This document shows, piece by piece, positions 50,945 to 59,510 of a stretch of 64,000 bases of DNA (position 1 is its first letter; each line of letters begins with the position of its first letter). The position numbers and the translations under genes were made by a program. The notes beneath the pieces are model-generated. The model was not told the origin of the DNA and made no database searches. It worked only from the letters and a program-made list of their open reading frames with translations. The DNA is from Flavobacteriaceae bacterium (GTDB taxonomy: Bacteria; Bacteroidota; Bacteroidia; Flavobacteriales; Flavobacteriaceae), in NCBI GenBank assembly GCA_003443635.1, contig CP031964.1, positions 462,321 through 526,320 of the forward strand, written 5' to 3'.

Positions 50945-51811
50945 ATGGATACTAAAGAATTACTAAAAAAAGTACGAAAAATTGAGATTAAGACGCGTCG
51001 GTTGTCTGATCATATTTTTGGAGGCGAATACCATTCGACCTTTAAAGGTCGAGGTATGACATTTAGTGAAGTACGCCAATATCAATTTGGAGATGATGTA
51101 CGTAATATTGATTGGAATGTGACAGCGCGTACAAACGAACCATATATAAAAGTATTTGAAGAAGAGCGTGAATTGACAATGATGCTAATGGTTGATATTT
51201 CAGGCTCTGAACTTTTTGGTACAGAAGAACAATTTAAAAACGAGGTAGTTACAGAAATTGCTGCTACACTTGCGTTTTCTGCAACACAAAATAATGATAA
51301 AATAGGGCTAATATTATTCTCTAATGAAGTGGAGCTATATATCCCGCCAAAAAAAGGACGATCGCATGTATTACGTATAATTCGTGAATTAATAGAATTT
51401 AAACCTAAGAGTAAGCAAACAAATTTTGCTGAAGCACTTCGATTTTTATCGAGTGTGATGAAAAAGAAAGCTATTGTATTTATTCTTTCAGATTTTATTG
51501 CAAACGAATACCAACAGACACTTAAGATAGCTTCAAAACGTCATGATGTTACAGGAATAAGAGTATATGATAAACATGAAGAGTTAATTCCTAATTTAGG
51601 AATGGTACAAATGCAAGATGAGGAAACAGGAGAATTGATGTTGGTAAATACAGCATCAAAGAAAGTACGTGCTAATTACAGTAAATTTTACCAAGAAAAA
51701 GTGATGTATTATAAAGATAGTTTTACTAAGTCTGGAGCTGGGGTAATAGATTGCAGAGTAGATGAAAGCTATGTCAAAAAATTATTAGGCTATTTTAAAC
51801 GAAGAGGATAA
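50945..51811 (+). CDS. DUF58 domain protein (vWA-like)
   Basis: The 288-residue protein has the DUF58 core GRGMTFSEVRQYQFGDDVRNIDWNVTART and a vWA-type metal-ion site LMVDISGSELFG (DxSxS). It lacks a membrane segment and is thus cytoplasmic. It is the usual second gene after moxR and probably a MoxR client. There is an 86-bp gap after moxR with an imperfect inverted repeat (GATTTGTGAT, 50888, and ATCATAAATC, 50910), but no terminator. Confidence 0.93.
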   Translation: MDTKELLKKVRKIEIKTRRLSDHIFGGEYHSTFKGRGMTFSEVRQYQFGDDVRNIDWNVTARTNEPYIKVFEEERELTMMLMVDISGSELFGTEEQFKNEVVTEIAATLAFSATQNNDKIGLILFSNEVELYIPPKKGRSHVLRIIRELIEFKPKSKQTNFAEALRFLSSVMKKKAIVFILSDFIANEYQQTLKIASKRHDVTGIRVYDKHEELIPNLGMVQMQDEETGELMLVNTASKKVRANYSKFYQEKVMYYKDSFTKSGAGVIDCRVDESYVKKLLGYFKRRG

Positions 51812-51819
51812 ATCAAATA

Positions 51820-53529
51820 ATGAGTTACCAAATACCATATACAAAATTTGAAATAAAGCAACATAAAACAATTACATTGCTTATTTTCTTTGTTCTCTTT
51901 TCTTTATTTTCATTGGCACAACAAGTAACATCTTCAATAGATTCAACATCTATAAAAATAGGAGAACAAATTACTTATAAAATTAAAATTGAAGCAGATA
52001 CTACAGATTTAGTTGTATTCCCAGAAGGGCAAACGTTTTTGCCTTTAGAAGTTATAGAATCGTATAAAGTAGATACAACTAAAATCAATGCTACATACGA
52101 GTTAATAAAGCGTTATGGTTTAACTCAATTCGACTCGGGAGCTTATACCATTCCACAACAAAAAATTGTAATTGGAGATAAAACCATATATACAGACTCC
52201 TTACGTGTTGAAGTTAATACAGTAGTAGTTGATACTACAAAACAAGGATTATATGACATAAAACCAATTTTAGAAGTTAAAAAATCACCGAGTAAATGGT
52301 GGTTATATGTATTACTAATACTCTTGGTATTAGGAGCAATTGCGTTTTTGTTGTATTGGTTTATTTGGAGGGAAAAACCATTAACAGAAGAAGAAAAAGT
52401 TGCATTACTTCCCCCTTATGAGAGAGCAAAATTAGCATTACAACAATTAGATGAATCAAATTATTTAGAACACGAAGAAATAAAAGAATACTATTCACAG
52501 TTAACAGGAATTATTAGAAAATACTTAGATGAAAAAGTATACGATCACTCTTTAGAAAGTACCACAGAAGAACTTATAAATAGATTACAACTTTTAAGAG
52601 AGGGCAATCAAATTGATTTAGATAAAGGTACAATTTCTAATATTGAGAGTATTTTACGAAGAGCAGATTTAGTAAAATTTGCAAAATCTAAACCAGATAT
52701 TGAACTGGCTAAAATGGATAGGAATACAGTTGATTCTGAAATAGATCATGTTAAAGAATCACTCCCTGAACCTACAGAAGAAGAGCTTTTAGAAGATTTA
52801 AAATACCAAGAAGAATTAGCAAAAAAGAAAAAACGACAAAAAATAATTATTACAGCTACCGTTGCTGGATTATTATTAATTGGCACATTTTTAGGCTTTG
52901 GATTTAAATATGGTTTTGGGTATGTTAAGGATAGTATTTTTGGACATCCAACTAAAAAAATGTTAGAAGGGAAAGAGTGGGTGTTAAGTGAATATGGCGC
53001 TCCAGGGATTACAGTATATACCCCTCAAGTTTTAGAGCGATTAATTCCGGAAATACCAGAAGAGTTTAAAGATAAAATTGAGATATCACTATTTGGTCTT
53101 GGAGAACTAACAGATAATATTTATATAAAAACAAGTACCACTAAATTTTTACCTCAAACTCCAGATCCTAATGATCCATTACAAGAGAATGGTCAAGAAC
53201 CTGAAAAACCAGAAATAAATATTGTACAGGCCTCTGAAGATGTTATAAAATCTTGGGAAGAACAAGGTGTTAAGAATATTATTGTTAAAACAGAGCAATT
53301 TATTACGCCTAATGGAGCAGAAGGCTTAAAAAACTTTGGGACAGCGAACCTCCCAACTAATAATGGAGATACAGAAGAAGGAAATTATATATTGTTAGCA
53401 TTTACTTCTGAAAACTTATTACAGCAAATAGCATTAGTTTGGAGATCTGATGACGATTATGCACAAGAATTGATAGATCGTATTATGGATTCGATAGAAT
53501 TAATTAAACTTGAAGAAGAAGATAAATAG
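51820..53529 (+). CDS. Two-TM BatD-like protein of the moxR-bat cluster
   Basis: The 569-residue protein is not a standard Bat protein. It has a signal-like segment (about 19-33, LLIFFVLFSLFSLAQ), a strand-rich external domain like BatD, a TM (about 163-185), and a cytoplasmic helical region (KLALQQLDESNYLEHEEIKEYYSQLTGIIRKYLDE) like the DUF4381 tail. A second TM (about 343-368) follows, then a 200-residue external domain ending IELIKLEEEDK. The BatD/DUF4381 resemblance is my inference; the C-terminal domain is unrecognised. It lies 8 bases after DUF58 and directly abuts batA, so it should work with the vWA proteins. Confidence 0.82.
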   Translation: MSYQIPYTKFEIKQHKTITLLIFFVLFSLFSLAQQVTSSIDSTSIKIGEQITYKIKIEADTTDLVVFPEGQTFLPLEVIESYKVDTTKINATYELIKRYGLTQFDSGAYTIPQQKIVIGDKTIYTDSLRVEVNTVVVDTTKQGLYDIKPILEVKKSPSKWWLYVLLILLVLGAIAFLLYWFIWREKPLTEEEKVALLPPYERAKLALQQLDESNYLEHEEIKEYYSQLTGIIRKYLDEKVYDHSLESTTEELINRLQLLREGNQIDLDKGTISNIESILRRADLVKFAKSKPDIELAKMDRNTVDSEIDHVKESLPEPTEEELLEDLKYQEELAKKKKRQKIIITATVAGLLLIGTFLGFGFKYGFGYVKDSIFGHPTKKMLEGKEWVLSEYGAPGITVYTPQVLERLIPEIPEEFKDKIEISLFGLGELTDNIYIKTSTTKFLPQTPDPNDPLQENGQEPEKPEINIVQASEDVIKSWEEQGVKNIIVKTEQFITPNGAEGLKNFGTANLPTNNGDTEEGNYILLAFTSENLLQQIALVWRSDDDYAQELIDRIMDSIELIKLEEEDK

Positions 53530-54534
53530 ATGTTAGAAGGCATAGAATTTTTAAATAAGCAAATGTTTTGGGCACTATTAGCAATTCCATTAGCAATTCT
53601 ATGGTATGTGTTTAAGAATAAAGAGCAAACACCTGAACTTAAAATATCAAGTATAAAAGGATTTAAAGTTGGAAGTTCTTGGTTGCCAAAATTAAAACAT
53701 CTGATGTTTGTATTACGAGTTTTGGCATTAGCATTTTTAATAACTGCTTTAGCACGACCACAAACTGTAGATGTTTCTACAAAAACAAAGACTACAAGAG
53801 GTATAGATATTGTTATGGCAATAGATGTTTCTGCAAGTATGCTAGCAAAAGATTTGAAACCAGACCGATTATCGGCATTAAAATCTGTAGCAACAGAATT
53901 TATTTTGGGCCGTCCTAACGATCGTATAGGTTTAGTGGAGTATGCAGGAGAAAGTTATACTAAAACACCAATTACAAGCGATAAATCTATTGTATTAAAT
54001 TCATTAAAAAGTGTAGAATATAATACAATTATTGAAGGAGGAACTGCTATAGGAATGGGATTGGCTACGGCAGTAAATCGATTAAAAGATAGTAAAGCCA
54101 AAAGTAAAGTGATTATACTTTTAACAGATGGCGAAAATAATGCAGGATTTATAGACCCAAAAACTGCTAGTGAGTTGGCTGTAGAATATGGTATAAAAGC
54201 TTATACAATAGGACTAGGAACTAATGGCATGGCATTATCTCCAATACAGCAGCTACCAGATGGAAGGTTCCAATATGGAAGAGTACAAGTAAAAATAGAT
54301 GAAGAACTACTTAAAGAAATTGCAAGTGTAACTGGGGGACAATATTTTAGAGCGAATAATAATCAAAAACTAAAAGAAATTTATAAAGAAATTGATAAGT
54401 TAGAAAAAACAGATGTTGAAGAGTTTAAGTTTTACAACTATGAAGAAAAGTATCGCCCTTTAGCATTAATTGCAATAGCATTATTATTAATAGAAGCATT
54501 ATTGCGCTTTACAATTTTTAGAAGTTTTATATAA
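53530..54534 (+). CDS. batA: BatA, vWA-domain membrane protein
   Basis: The 334-residue protein has two N-terminal TM segments (about 10-25 and 57-78), an extracytoplasmic vWA domain with the metal-ion site IDVSASML (DxSxS), the Thr in GGTAIGMGLATA and ILLTDGENNAG, and a C-terminal TM (about 310-328). BatA belongs to the aerotolerance operon. Its ATG directly follows the stop of the preceding gene and batB starts 7 bases later, so it is co-translated with its neighbours. Confidence 0.93.
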   Translation: MLEGIEFLNKQMFWALLAIPLAILWYVFKNKEQTPELKISSIKGFKVGSSWLPKLKHLMFVLRVLALAFLITALARPQTVDVSTKTKTTRGIDIVMAIDVSASMLAKDLKPDRLSALKSVATEFILGRPNDRIGLVEYAGESYTKTPITSDKSIVLNSLKSVEYNTIIEGGTAIGMGLATAVNRLKDSKAKSKVIILLTDGENNAGFIDPKTASELAVEYGIKAYTIGLGTNGMALSPIQQLPDGRFQYGRVQVKIDEELLKEIASVTGGQYFRANNNQKLKEIYKEIDKLEKTDVEEFKFYNYEEKYRPLALIAIALLLIEALLRFTIFRSFI

Positions 54535-54541
54535 TTAAAAA

Positions 54542-55579
54542 ATGTTTCAATTAGAAGAAAAAATATGGTTTTGGTTACTATTAATTATTCCAATAATAGT
54601 AATGTTTTTTTTGGCACTTCAATTATGGAAACGACATGCCCAAAGTAAATTTGCAAACAAACAAATACTTAAACGCTTAACGCCTACGAAGTCATTATTT
54701 AAGCCCATTTTAAAACTAATTGTGTTAAACTTAGCTTTTGCTTGCTTGGCGATTGCGTTAGTAAACCCTAAAATAGGAACGAAACTAGAAACAGTTAAAC
54801 GTGAAGGTGTTGATATAGTGTTTGCAGTAGATGTCTCTAAAAGTATGCTAGCAGAAGATATTGCACCTAATCGTATAGAGAAATCAAAGCAATTGGTGGC
54901 ACAGATTATAAATAATTTGGCGAGCGATCGTGTAGGGATCATCGCTTATGCAGGCAAAGCATTCCCACAATTGCCAATAACAACTGATTATGCATCTGCA
55001 AAATTGTTTTTACAAAGTATGAATACAGATATGCTTTCCTCTCAAGGAACAGCAATAGATGAAGCAATTCAATTGGCAAGAACGTATTATGATGACGAAG
55101 ATCAAACTAATCGTGTACTTATTATAATTTCTGACGGTGAAGATCATAATAATGTTGCTACAGATATTGCAGAAGAAGCTGCAGAAGAAGGCATTAAAAT
55201 ATTTACTATTGGTGTTGGAGACATAAAAGGAGGACCTATACCTATTAAGCGAAATGGAATTGTTTTAAACTATAAAAAAGATAATAACGACGAAACTGTT
55301 ATTACTAGATTAAATGAAGACACGCTTCAAAATATTGCGAACGAAGCAAATGGAGAATATATTAATGGAAGAGATACAAATTATGTTATAGAAACTATTC
55401 GTGAAATTTTAAATAAGCTAGATAAAAAAGAATTTGAAGCAAAGCAATTTGCAGAGTTTAAAGATCAATTTCAATGGTTTTTGGGCTTAGGGGTTTTCTT
55501 TTTATTGATAGACATATTTTTGCTAGAACGCAAGACTGCTTGGTTAAGTCGCTTAAATTTATTTAACGAAAACTTATGA
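54542..55579 (+). CDS. batB: BatB, vWA-domain membrane protein
   Basis: A paralogue of BatA with 345 residues: TMs near 9-27 and 57-75, vWA metal site VFAVDVSKSMLAED, GTAIDEAIQLA and IIISDGEDHNN, and a C-terminal TM (about 308-326). The vWA pair BatA/BatB is thought to form a complex in the inner membrane. It starts 7 bases after batA; batC follows after 67 bp. Confidence 0.93.
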   Translation: MFQLEEKIWFWLLLIIPIIVMFFLALQLWKRHAQSKFANKQILKRLTPTKSLFKPILKLIVLNLAFACLAIALVNPKIGTKLETVKREGVDIVFAVDVSKSMLAEDIAPNRIEKSKQLVAQIINNLASDRVGIIAYAGKAFPQLPITTDYASAKLFLQSMNTDMLSSQGTAIDEAIQLARTYYDDEDQTNRVLIIISDGEDHNNVATDIAEEAAEEGIKIFTIGVGDIKGGPIPIKRNGIVLNYKKDNNDETVITRLNEDTLQNIANEANGEYINGRDTNYVIETIREILNKLDKKEFEAKQFAEFKDQFQWFLGLGVFFLLIDIFLLERKTAWLSRLNLFNENL

Positions 55580-55646
55580 GAGATACATTAAAAAAATTAG
55601 TAATATTCGATATAAATTTATAATACAATTAAAGAAATTTAATAAA

Positions 55647-56489
55647 ATGAATAAAGTTTTAACTTTTATCCTATTATTAGTAAGTACGTTTATTTTTGCT
55701 CAAGGCAAAGAAAAAGATAAAGCGCTTGAAAAATCTAATGATTTTGTATATGAAGGAAATACCTTATTTAATGATGATTTTGTTTCTGCAGAAAAAGAAT
55801 ACAGAAAAGCAATTTCTGAAGTACAAACTAATGCTGTAGGAGCTTATAATTTAGGAAATGCATATTATAGAACAGGATATTATGATGAAGCGTTATTACG
55901 CCATTTAGAAGCTGTAAAAAATGCAATTACTAAAGATGAAAAACATAAAGCTTATCATAATATTGGTAATGTACTGATGCAACAAAAATCATGTAAAGAA
56001 GCAGTTGAAGCTTTTAAAAATGCACTTAGAAATAATCCTACGGATGAAGAATCACGATATAATCTAGCTTTAGCAAAAGAATGCGCTAAACAACAAGGAG
56101 GAGGTAGTGGTGACGAAAAAGGAGATGATGAAAAGAAAGAAGGGGATGATGAACAAGAAAAAAAAGATGGAGACAAAGATAATGAAGATGAAAAAAACAA
56201 AGATGAAGGAGAAAATAAAGAAGATCAGAATAGTGAAGGAGATGATCAACAAGATCAAAAAGATGGGAATGATAAAGATGATGAAAATGGTAAACCAAAA
56301 GATGAAGGGAAAAATGATGGAAATCCGAATCAAAAACCTCAGCCAAAACAGCCTCAACCTGGTAAATTGTCACCTCAACAGGTGAAGAATTTATTGGAAG
56401 CAATGAATAATCAAGAAAAGAAAGTTCAGGATAAAATAAATGCAAAAAAAACCAAAGGTGTTAAAGTGAAAACTGAAAAAGATTGGTAA
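55647..56489 (+). CDS. batC: BatC, TPR protein with long charged linker
   Basis: The 280-residue exported protein has a signal peptide ending near FIFAQ (residue 19), TPR repeats from about 35 to 150 (AVGAYNLGNAYYRTGYYDEALLRHLEAV and HNIGNVLMQQKSCKEAVEAF), then a linker of about 90 residues composed of Asp, Glu, Lys, Gly and Asn (KKEGDDEQEKKDGDK and similar). A short C-terminal helical region follows with LSPQQVKNLLEAMNNQEKKVQDK. The linker is low complexity with purine-rich codons. batD starts 7 bases later. Confidence 0.9.
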   Translation: MNKVLTFILLLVSTFIFAQGKEKDKALEKSNDFVYEGNTLFNDDFVSAEKEYRKAISEVQTNAVGAYNLGNAYYRTGYYDEALLRHLEAVKNAITKDEKHKAYHNIGNVLMQQKSCKEAVEAFKNALRNNPTDEESRYNLALAKECAKQQGGGSGDEKGDDEKKEGDDEQEKKDGDKDNEDEKNKDEGENKEDQNSEGDDQQDQKDGNDKDDENGKPKDEGKNDGNPNQKPQPKQPQPGKLSPQQVKNLLEAMNNQEKKVQDKINAKKTKGVKVKTEKDW

Positions 56490-56496
56490 AAAAAAG

Positions 56497-58269
56497 ATGA
56501 AATTAAAGTTTTATATAATTGCATTTTTATTAACGAGTTTTGCCTCTGCTCAAGTTACATTTGAAGCTAAAGTCAGTAAAAAAAAACTAGGTGTCAATGA
56601 ACGCTTGCGTATAGATTTTATAATGGACAAAGATGGTGATAATTTTAATCCACCTACCTTTGAAAACTTTACTGTCGTTGGAGGGCCAAGTCAATCAATT
56701 AGCAATTCTTGGTTTAATGGTAAACGCTCATTTTCCAAAACATATACTTATATATTAGCACCTAAAAAAAGAGGTAACTTTAAAATTACCCAAGCTACAA
56801 TTGAATTTGAAGGTGAAACTTATAAAACTTTACCTTTAGATATTTTTGTTACTGCCGCTGTAGAGCTTCCAAAAGACCCCAATGACCCTAATTATTTGGC
56901 TTCAAAGAATATCCATTTAGTAGCTGAGGTTTCTAAATCCAACCCTTATTTAAATGAAGCAATTACAGTTGTTTATAAGCTATATATTTCACCTAGTACA
57001 GGTGTAGATAAATGGGATAATATAGATATTCCGAGGTATAATGACTTCTGGAGTCAAGATATTGAAGTTAAAGAACTTAAACTTGAAAATGGCACTTATC
57101 AAGGAGAAGAATATAGATATGTTGTATTACGAAAAACAGTATTATATCCTCAAAAAACAGGAAAACTAAATATAGAGCCTTTGACTTTAAATGTATTTGT
57201 TAGCGTTCCTACAAGTCGAAGAGATATTTTTGGAAGTCGAATCCGTAAAACAGTTCAAAGAACTATTAGTGCAGGCAATCGAGAAATTAATGTAAAAGCA
57301 TTACCAGAGGAAGGGAAGCCGCTAAATTATACAGGTGCAGTAGGAGACTTTAGTTTTAAAGTAACTACAAATAAGTCAGAATTAAAAGCAACTGAAGCGT
57401 TATTAGCTAAATTAGAAGTTACTGGGAAAGGGAACTTAAAGCTATTTAAATTACCAGGATTAAAGCTTCCAAGCAGTTTGGAAGTTTATGAGCCAGAACA
57501 TAAAGAGAACGTGCGAACAAACCTTGGTGGGATGCAAGGTAATATATCTGATGCTTATACTATTGTACCATCAACACAAGGTAAGTATCCAATACCACCA
57601 GTTGAGTTTTCATATTTTGATTTAAAAACAAAAAAATATAAAACATTAACATCTAAAGAAATTGTGGTTAATGTTACCGAAGACTTATCAGGAAGTATAA
57701 TAGCATCAAACGAACCTAATTCTTCACTACCTAATAAAAATAAACAACAAGTAACATCTACAAGTAATCAATTTGCATCTTTTAAAACAAAAACGAGCTT
57801 TATAGCTATACAGTCATCACAATTTTTTAAAACCAATTTGTTTTGGACTTTATTACTAACCCCATTTTTAGTAATTCCATTAGCAATTTTTATTGGTAAA
57901 AAGAAAGAAGAGAGAGATAATGATGTAGTTGGAAATAAAATGAGAAAAGCTAATAAATTAACTCGAAAATACTTAGGAGAAGCTAAAAAATCTTTAGGAA
58001 AGAAAGAAGCATTTTATAATGCGATGGAACGCGCACTTCATAACTATTTAAAGTATAAATTAAATATAGAAACAAGTGACCTAAGTAAAGACAAGATTGA
58101 AGATTTATTGGACAAAAGAAAAGTTAGTAGAGATACGATAACAGAATTTAATAGTTTGCTCCAAAGTTGTGAATTGGCTAGATACACACCATTTACTAAT
58201 GTAGAAATGCAACAAGATTATGAAAAAGCTGCGAATGTAATTGCTACAATAGATAAACAAATGCGTTAA
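56497..58269 (+). CDS. batD: BatD, oxygen-tolerance protein
   Basis: The 590-residue protein has a signal peptide (MKLKFYIIAFLLTSFASA) and external Ig-like domains of the BatD family (for example RLRIDFIMDKDGDNFNPPTF, LAPKKRGNFKI, TGKGNLKLFKLPG). A TM follows (about 447-466, LFWTLLLTPFLVIPLAIFIG), then a cytoplasmic helical tail (NAMERALHNYLKYKLN). It is the usual large partner of BatA/B in aerotolerance. batE starts 19 bases downstream. Confidence 0.94.
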   Translation: MKLKFYIIAFLLTSFASAQVTFEAKVSKKKLGVNERLRIDFIMDKDGDNFNPPTFENFTVVGGPSQSISNSWFNGKRSFSKTYTYILAPKKRGNFKITQATIEFEGETYKTLPLDIFVTAAVELPKDPNDPNYLASKNIHLVAEVSKSNPYLNEAITVVYKLYISPSTGVDKWDNIDIPRYNDFWSQDIEVKELKLENGTYQGEEYRYVVLRKTVLYPQKTGKLNIEPLTLNVFVSVPTSRRDIFGSRIRKTVQRTISAGNREINVKALPEEGKPLNYTGAVGDFSFKVTTNKSELKATEALLAKLEVTGKGNLKLFKLPGLKLPSSLEVYEPEHKENVRTNLGGMQGNISDAYTIVPSTQGKYPIPPVEFSYFDLKTKKYKTLTSKEIVVNVTEDLSGSIIASNEPNSSLPNKNKQQVTSTSNQFASFKTKTSFIAIQSSQFFKTNLFWTLLLTPFLVIPLAIFIGKKKEERDNDVVGNKMRKANKLTRKYLGEAKKSLGKKEAFYNAMERALHNYLKYKLNIETSDLSKDKIEDLLDKRKVSRDTITEFNSLLQSCELARYTPFTNVEMQQDYEKAANVIATIDKQMR

Positions 58270-58288
58270 TGTTTAAAAGTAAAAACAG

Positions 58289-59050
58289 ATGAAGAAAATT
58301 ATATATATTATTATTTTTTTATTTAGTGTTGTTACTATTGCACAAAATGATGCTTTATTTAATGTAGGTAATGATTTATATAACGAAGGAAAGTTTCAAG
58401 ATGCTATAAAAAAATATGAAGCTGTTATAAAAACAGGAGAACATTCTGCAGAGCTTTACTTTAATATAGCCAATGCTTATTATAAACTCAATAATACAGC
58501 ACAAAGTATTTATTATTACGAAAAGGCATTGTTGCTTTCGCCAAACGATGAGGATATTAAAAACAATTTAGCATTTGCAAGAAATATGACTATTGATGCT
58601 ATTGAGGAAATCCCTGATATTGGGTTTTCTAAAACAATGAAAACTATTACTAATTCTTTTAGTTTTGATGGATGGGCAAAACTATCTGTTTTATTAGTAC
58701 TCTTATTTGTAGTGTTTTTTTTAGGATATTATTTTTCATTTGAAACTGTGAGAAAACGCATTGCGTTTTTAAGTAGCGTTACTTCATTAGGGTTAATGCT
58801 AATAACGTTGTTTTTTGCATTTCAGAAATATAATTATGAACAAAAAAATAAACCAGCAATTGTATTTGCTCAAGAAAGTGAAATTAAAGCTGAACCAAAT
58901 TTAAGAAGTGAAGAAAATTTTAAACTTCATGAAGGAACAAAAGTGCAAGTTTTAGAAAAATTTGATAACAATTGGTTTAAAATTAAAATTGCTGATGGTA
59001 AAACAGGTTGGATCCCTAGCGAGGATATCAGATTGCTAAATGCTTTTTAA
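58289..59050 (+). CDS. batE: BatE, TPR and SH3-domain membrane protein
   Basis: The 253-residue protein has a signal peptide (MKKIIYIIIFLFSVVTIAQ), TPR repeats (AELYFNIANAYYKLNNTAQSIYYYEKALLLSPNDEDIKNNLA), two TM segments (about 130-150 and 158-178), and a C-terminal bacterial SH3 domain (VFAQESEIKAEPNLRSE to GKTGWIPSEDIRLL). This is the standard end of the bat operon. Confidence 0.92.
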   Translation: MKKIIYIIIFLFSVVTIAQNDALFNVGNDLYNEGKFQDAIKKYEAVIKTGEHSAELYFNIANAYYKLNNTAQSIYYYEKALLLSPNDEDIKNNLAFARNMTIDAIEEIPDIGFSKTMKTITNSFSFDGWAKLSVLLVLLFVVFFLGYYFSFETVRKRIAFLSSVTSLGLMLITLFFAFQKYNYEQKNKPAIVFAQESEIKAEPNLRSEENFKLHEGTKVQVLEKFDNNWFKIKIADGKTGWIPSEDIRLLNAF

Positions 59051-59083
59051 TGATTAATTAACAAAATTCTTTTTTTCAAATAA

Positions 59084-59091
59084 TATATTTG
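59084..59091 (+). promoter_or_regulatory. Candidate -7 element before the small membrane protein
   Basis: TATATTTG matches TAnnTTTG and lies 20 bases before the ATG at 59112, so the small gene may be transcribed separately from the bat operon. No -33 box was found. Confidence 0.4.
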
Positions 59092-59111
59092 CAATCTCAT
59101 ATTAATTTAAT

Positions 59112-59417
59112 ATGTTATCTAGAACCTTAATTGCTACGTTATTTATTGTTATACTTTTTGGAGTTATTACATTACCTACTGTAATGATCTTCTCTAAAAA
59201 TAGCTGTGACGTATCTGTGTTTTTTGACTCAGAAGAAGAAGAAAAAACAGGTAAAGAATCAACAAAAGATATTGAAATTAAGGTATTTCAAATAAGTGAT
59301 AACGAAATATATTTCACTAATTTTAATCAAGAATTGATATCTAGTGTATACTCAAACACATACAATTCAGTATATAAGCAAATTTTTTCTCCACCTCCGG
59401 AACAGAGCATATTATAA
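59112..59417 (+). CDS. Small single-TM protein of unknown function
   Basis: The 101-residue protein has an N-terminal hydrophobic helix (about 5-27, TLIATLFIVILFGVITLPTV), one Cys in KNSCDVSVFF, and an acidic/lysine stretch EEEEKTGKESTKDIE. The rest has a strand-rich pattern and ends PPPEQSIL. It is probably membrane-anchored with an external domain. I do not recognise a family. It lies between the bat operon and the SulP gene, with about 90 bp on its downstream side holding nothing clear. Confidence 0.72.
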   Translation: MLSRTLIATLFIVILFGVITLPTVMIFSKNSCDVSVFFDSEEEEKTGKESTKDIEIKVFQISDNEIYFTNFNQELISSVYSNTYNSVYKQIFSPPPEQSIL

Positions 59418-59510
59418 TCATTTTATTTTTTAGATGGATTAGTCAAATTAAGCTAATTCGCAATTATTTTTAATCATTCTTATTTATTAAGAGTACAAAA
59501 TTATTATTAT

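Noticed and set aside
56070..56445. Long open frames on the other strand and in other frames of batC.
   Set aside because: They are produced by the purine-rich low-complexity linker; translations are monotonous (Phe/Ile/Ser/Leu) with no family signal.
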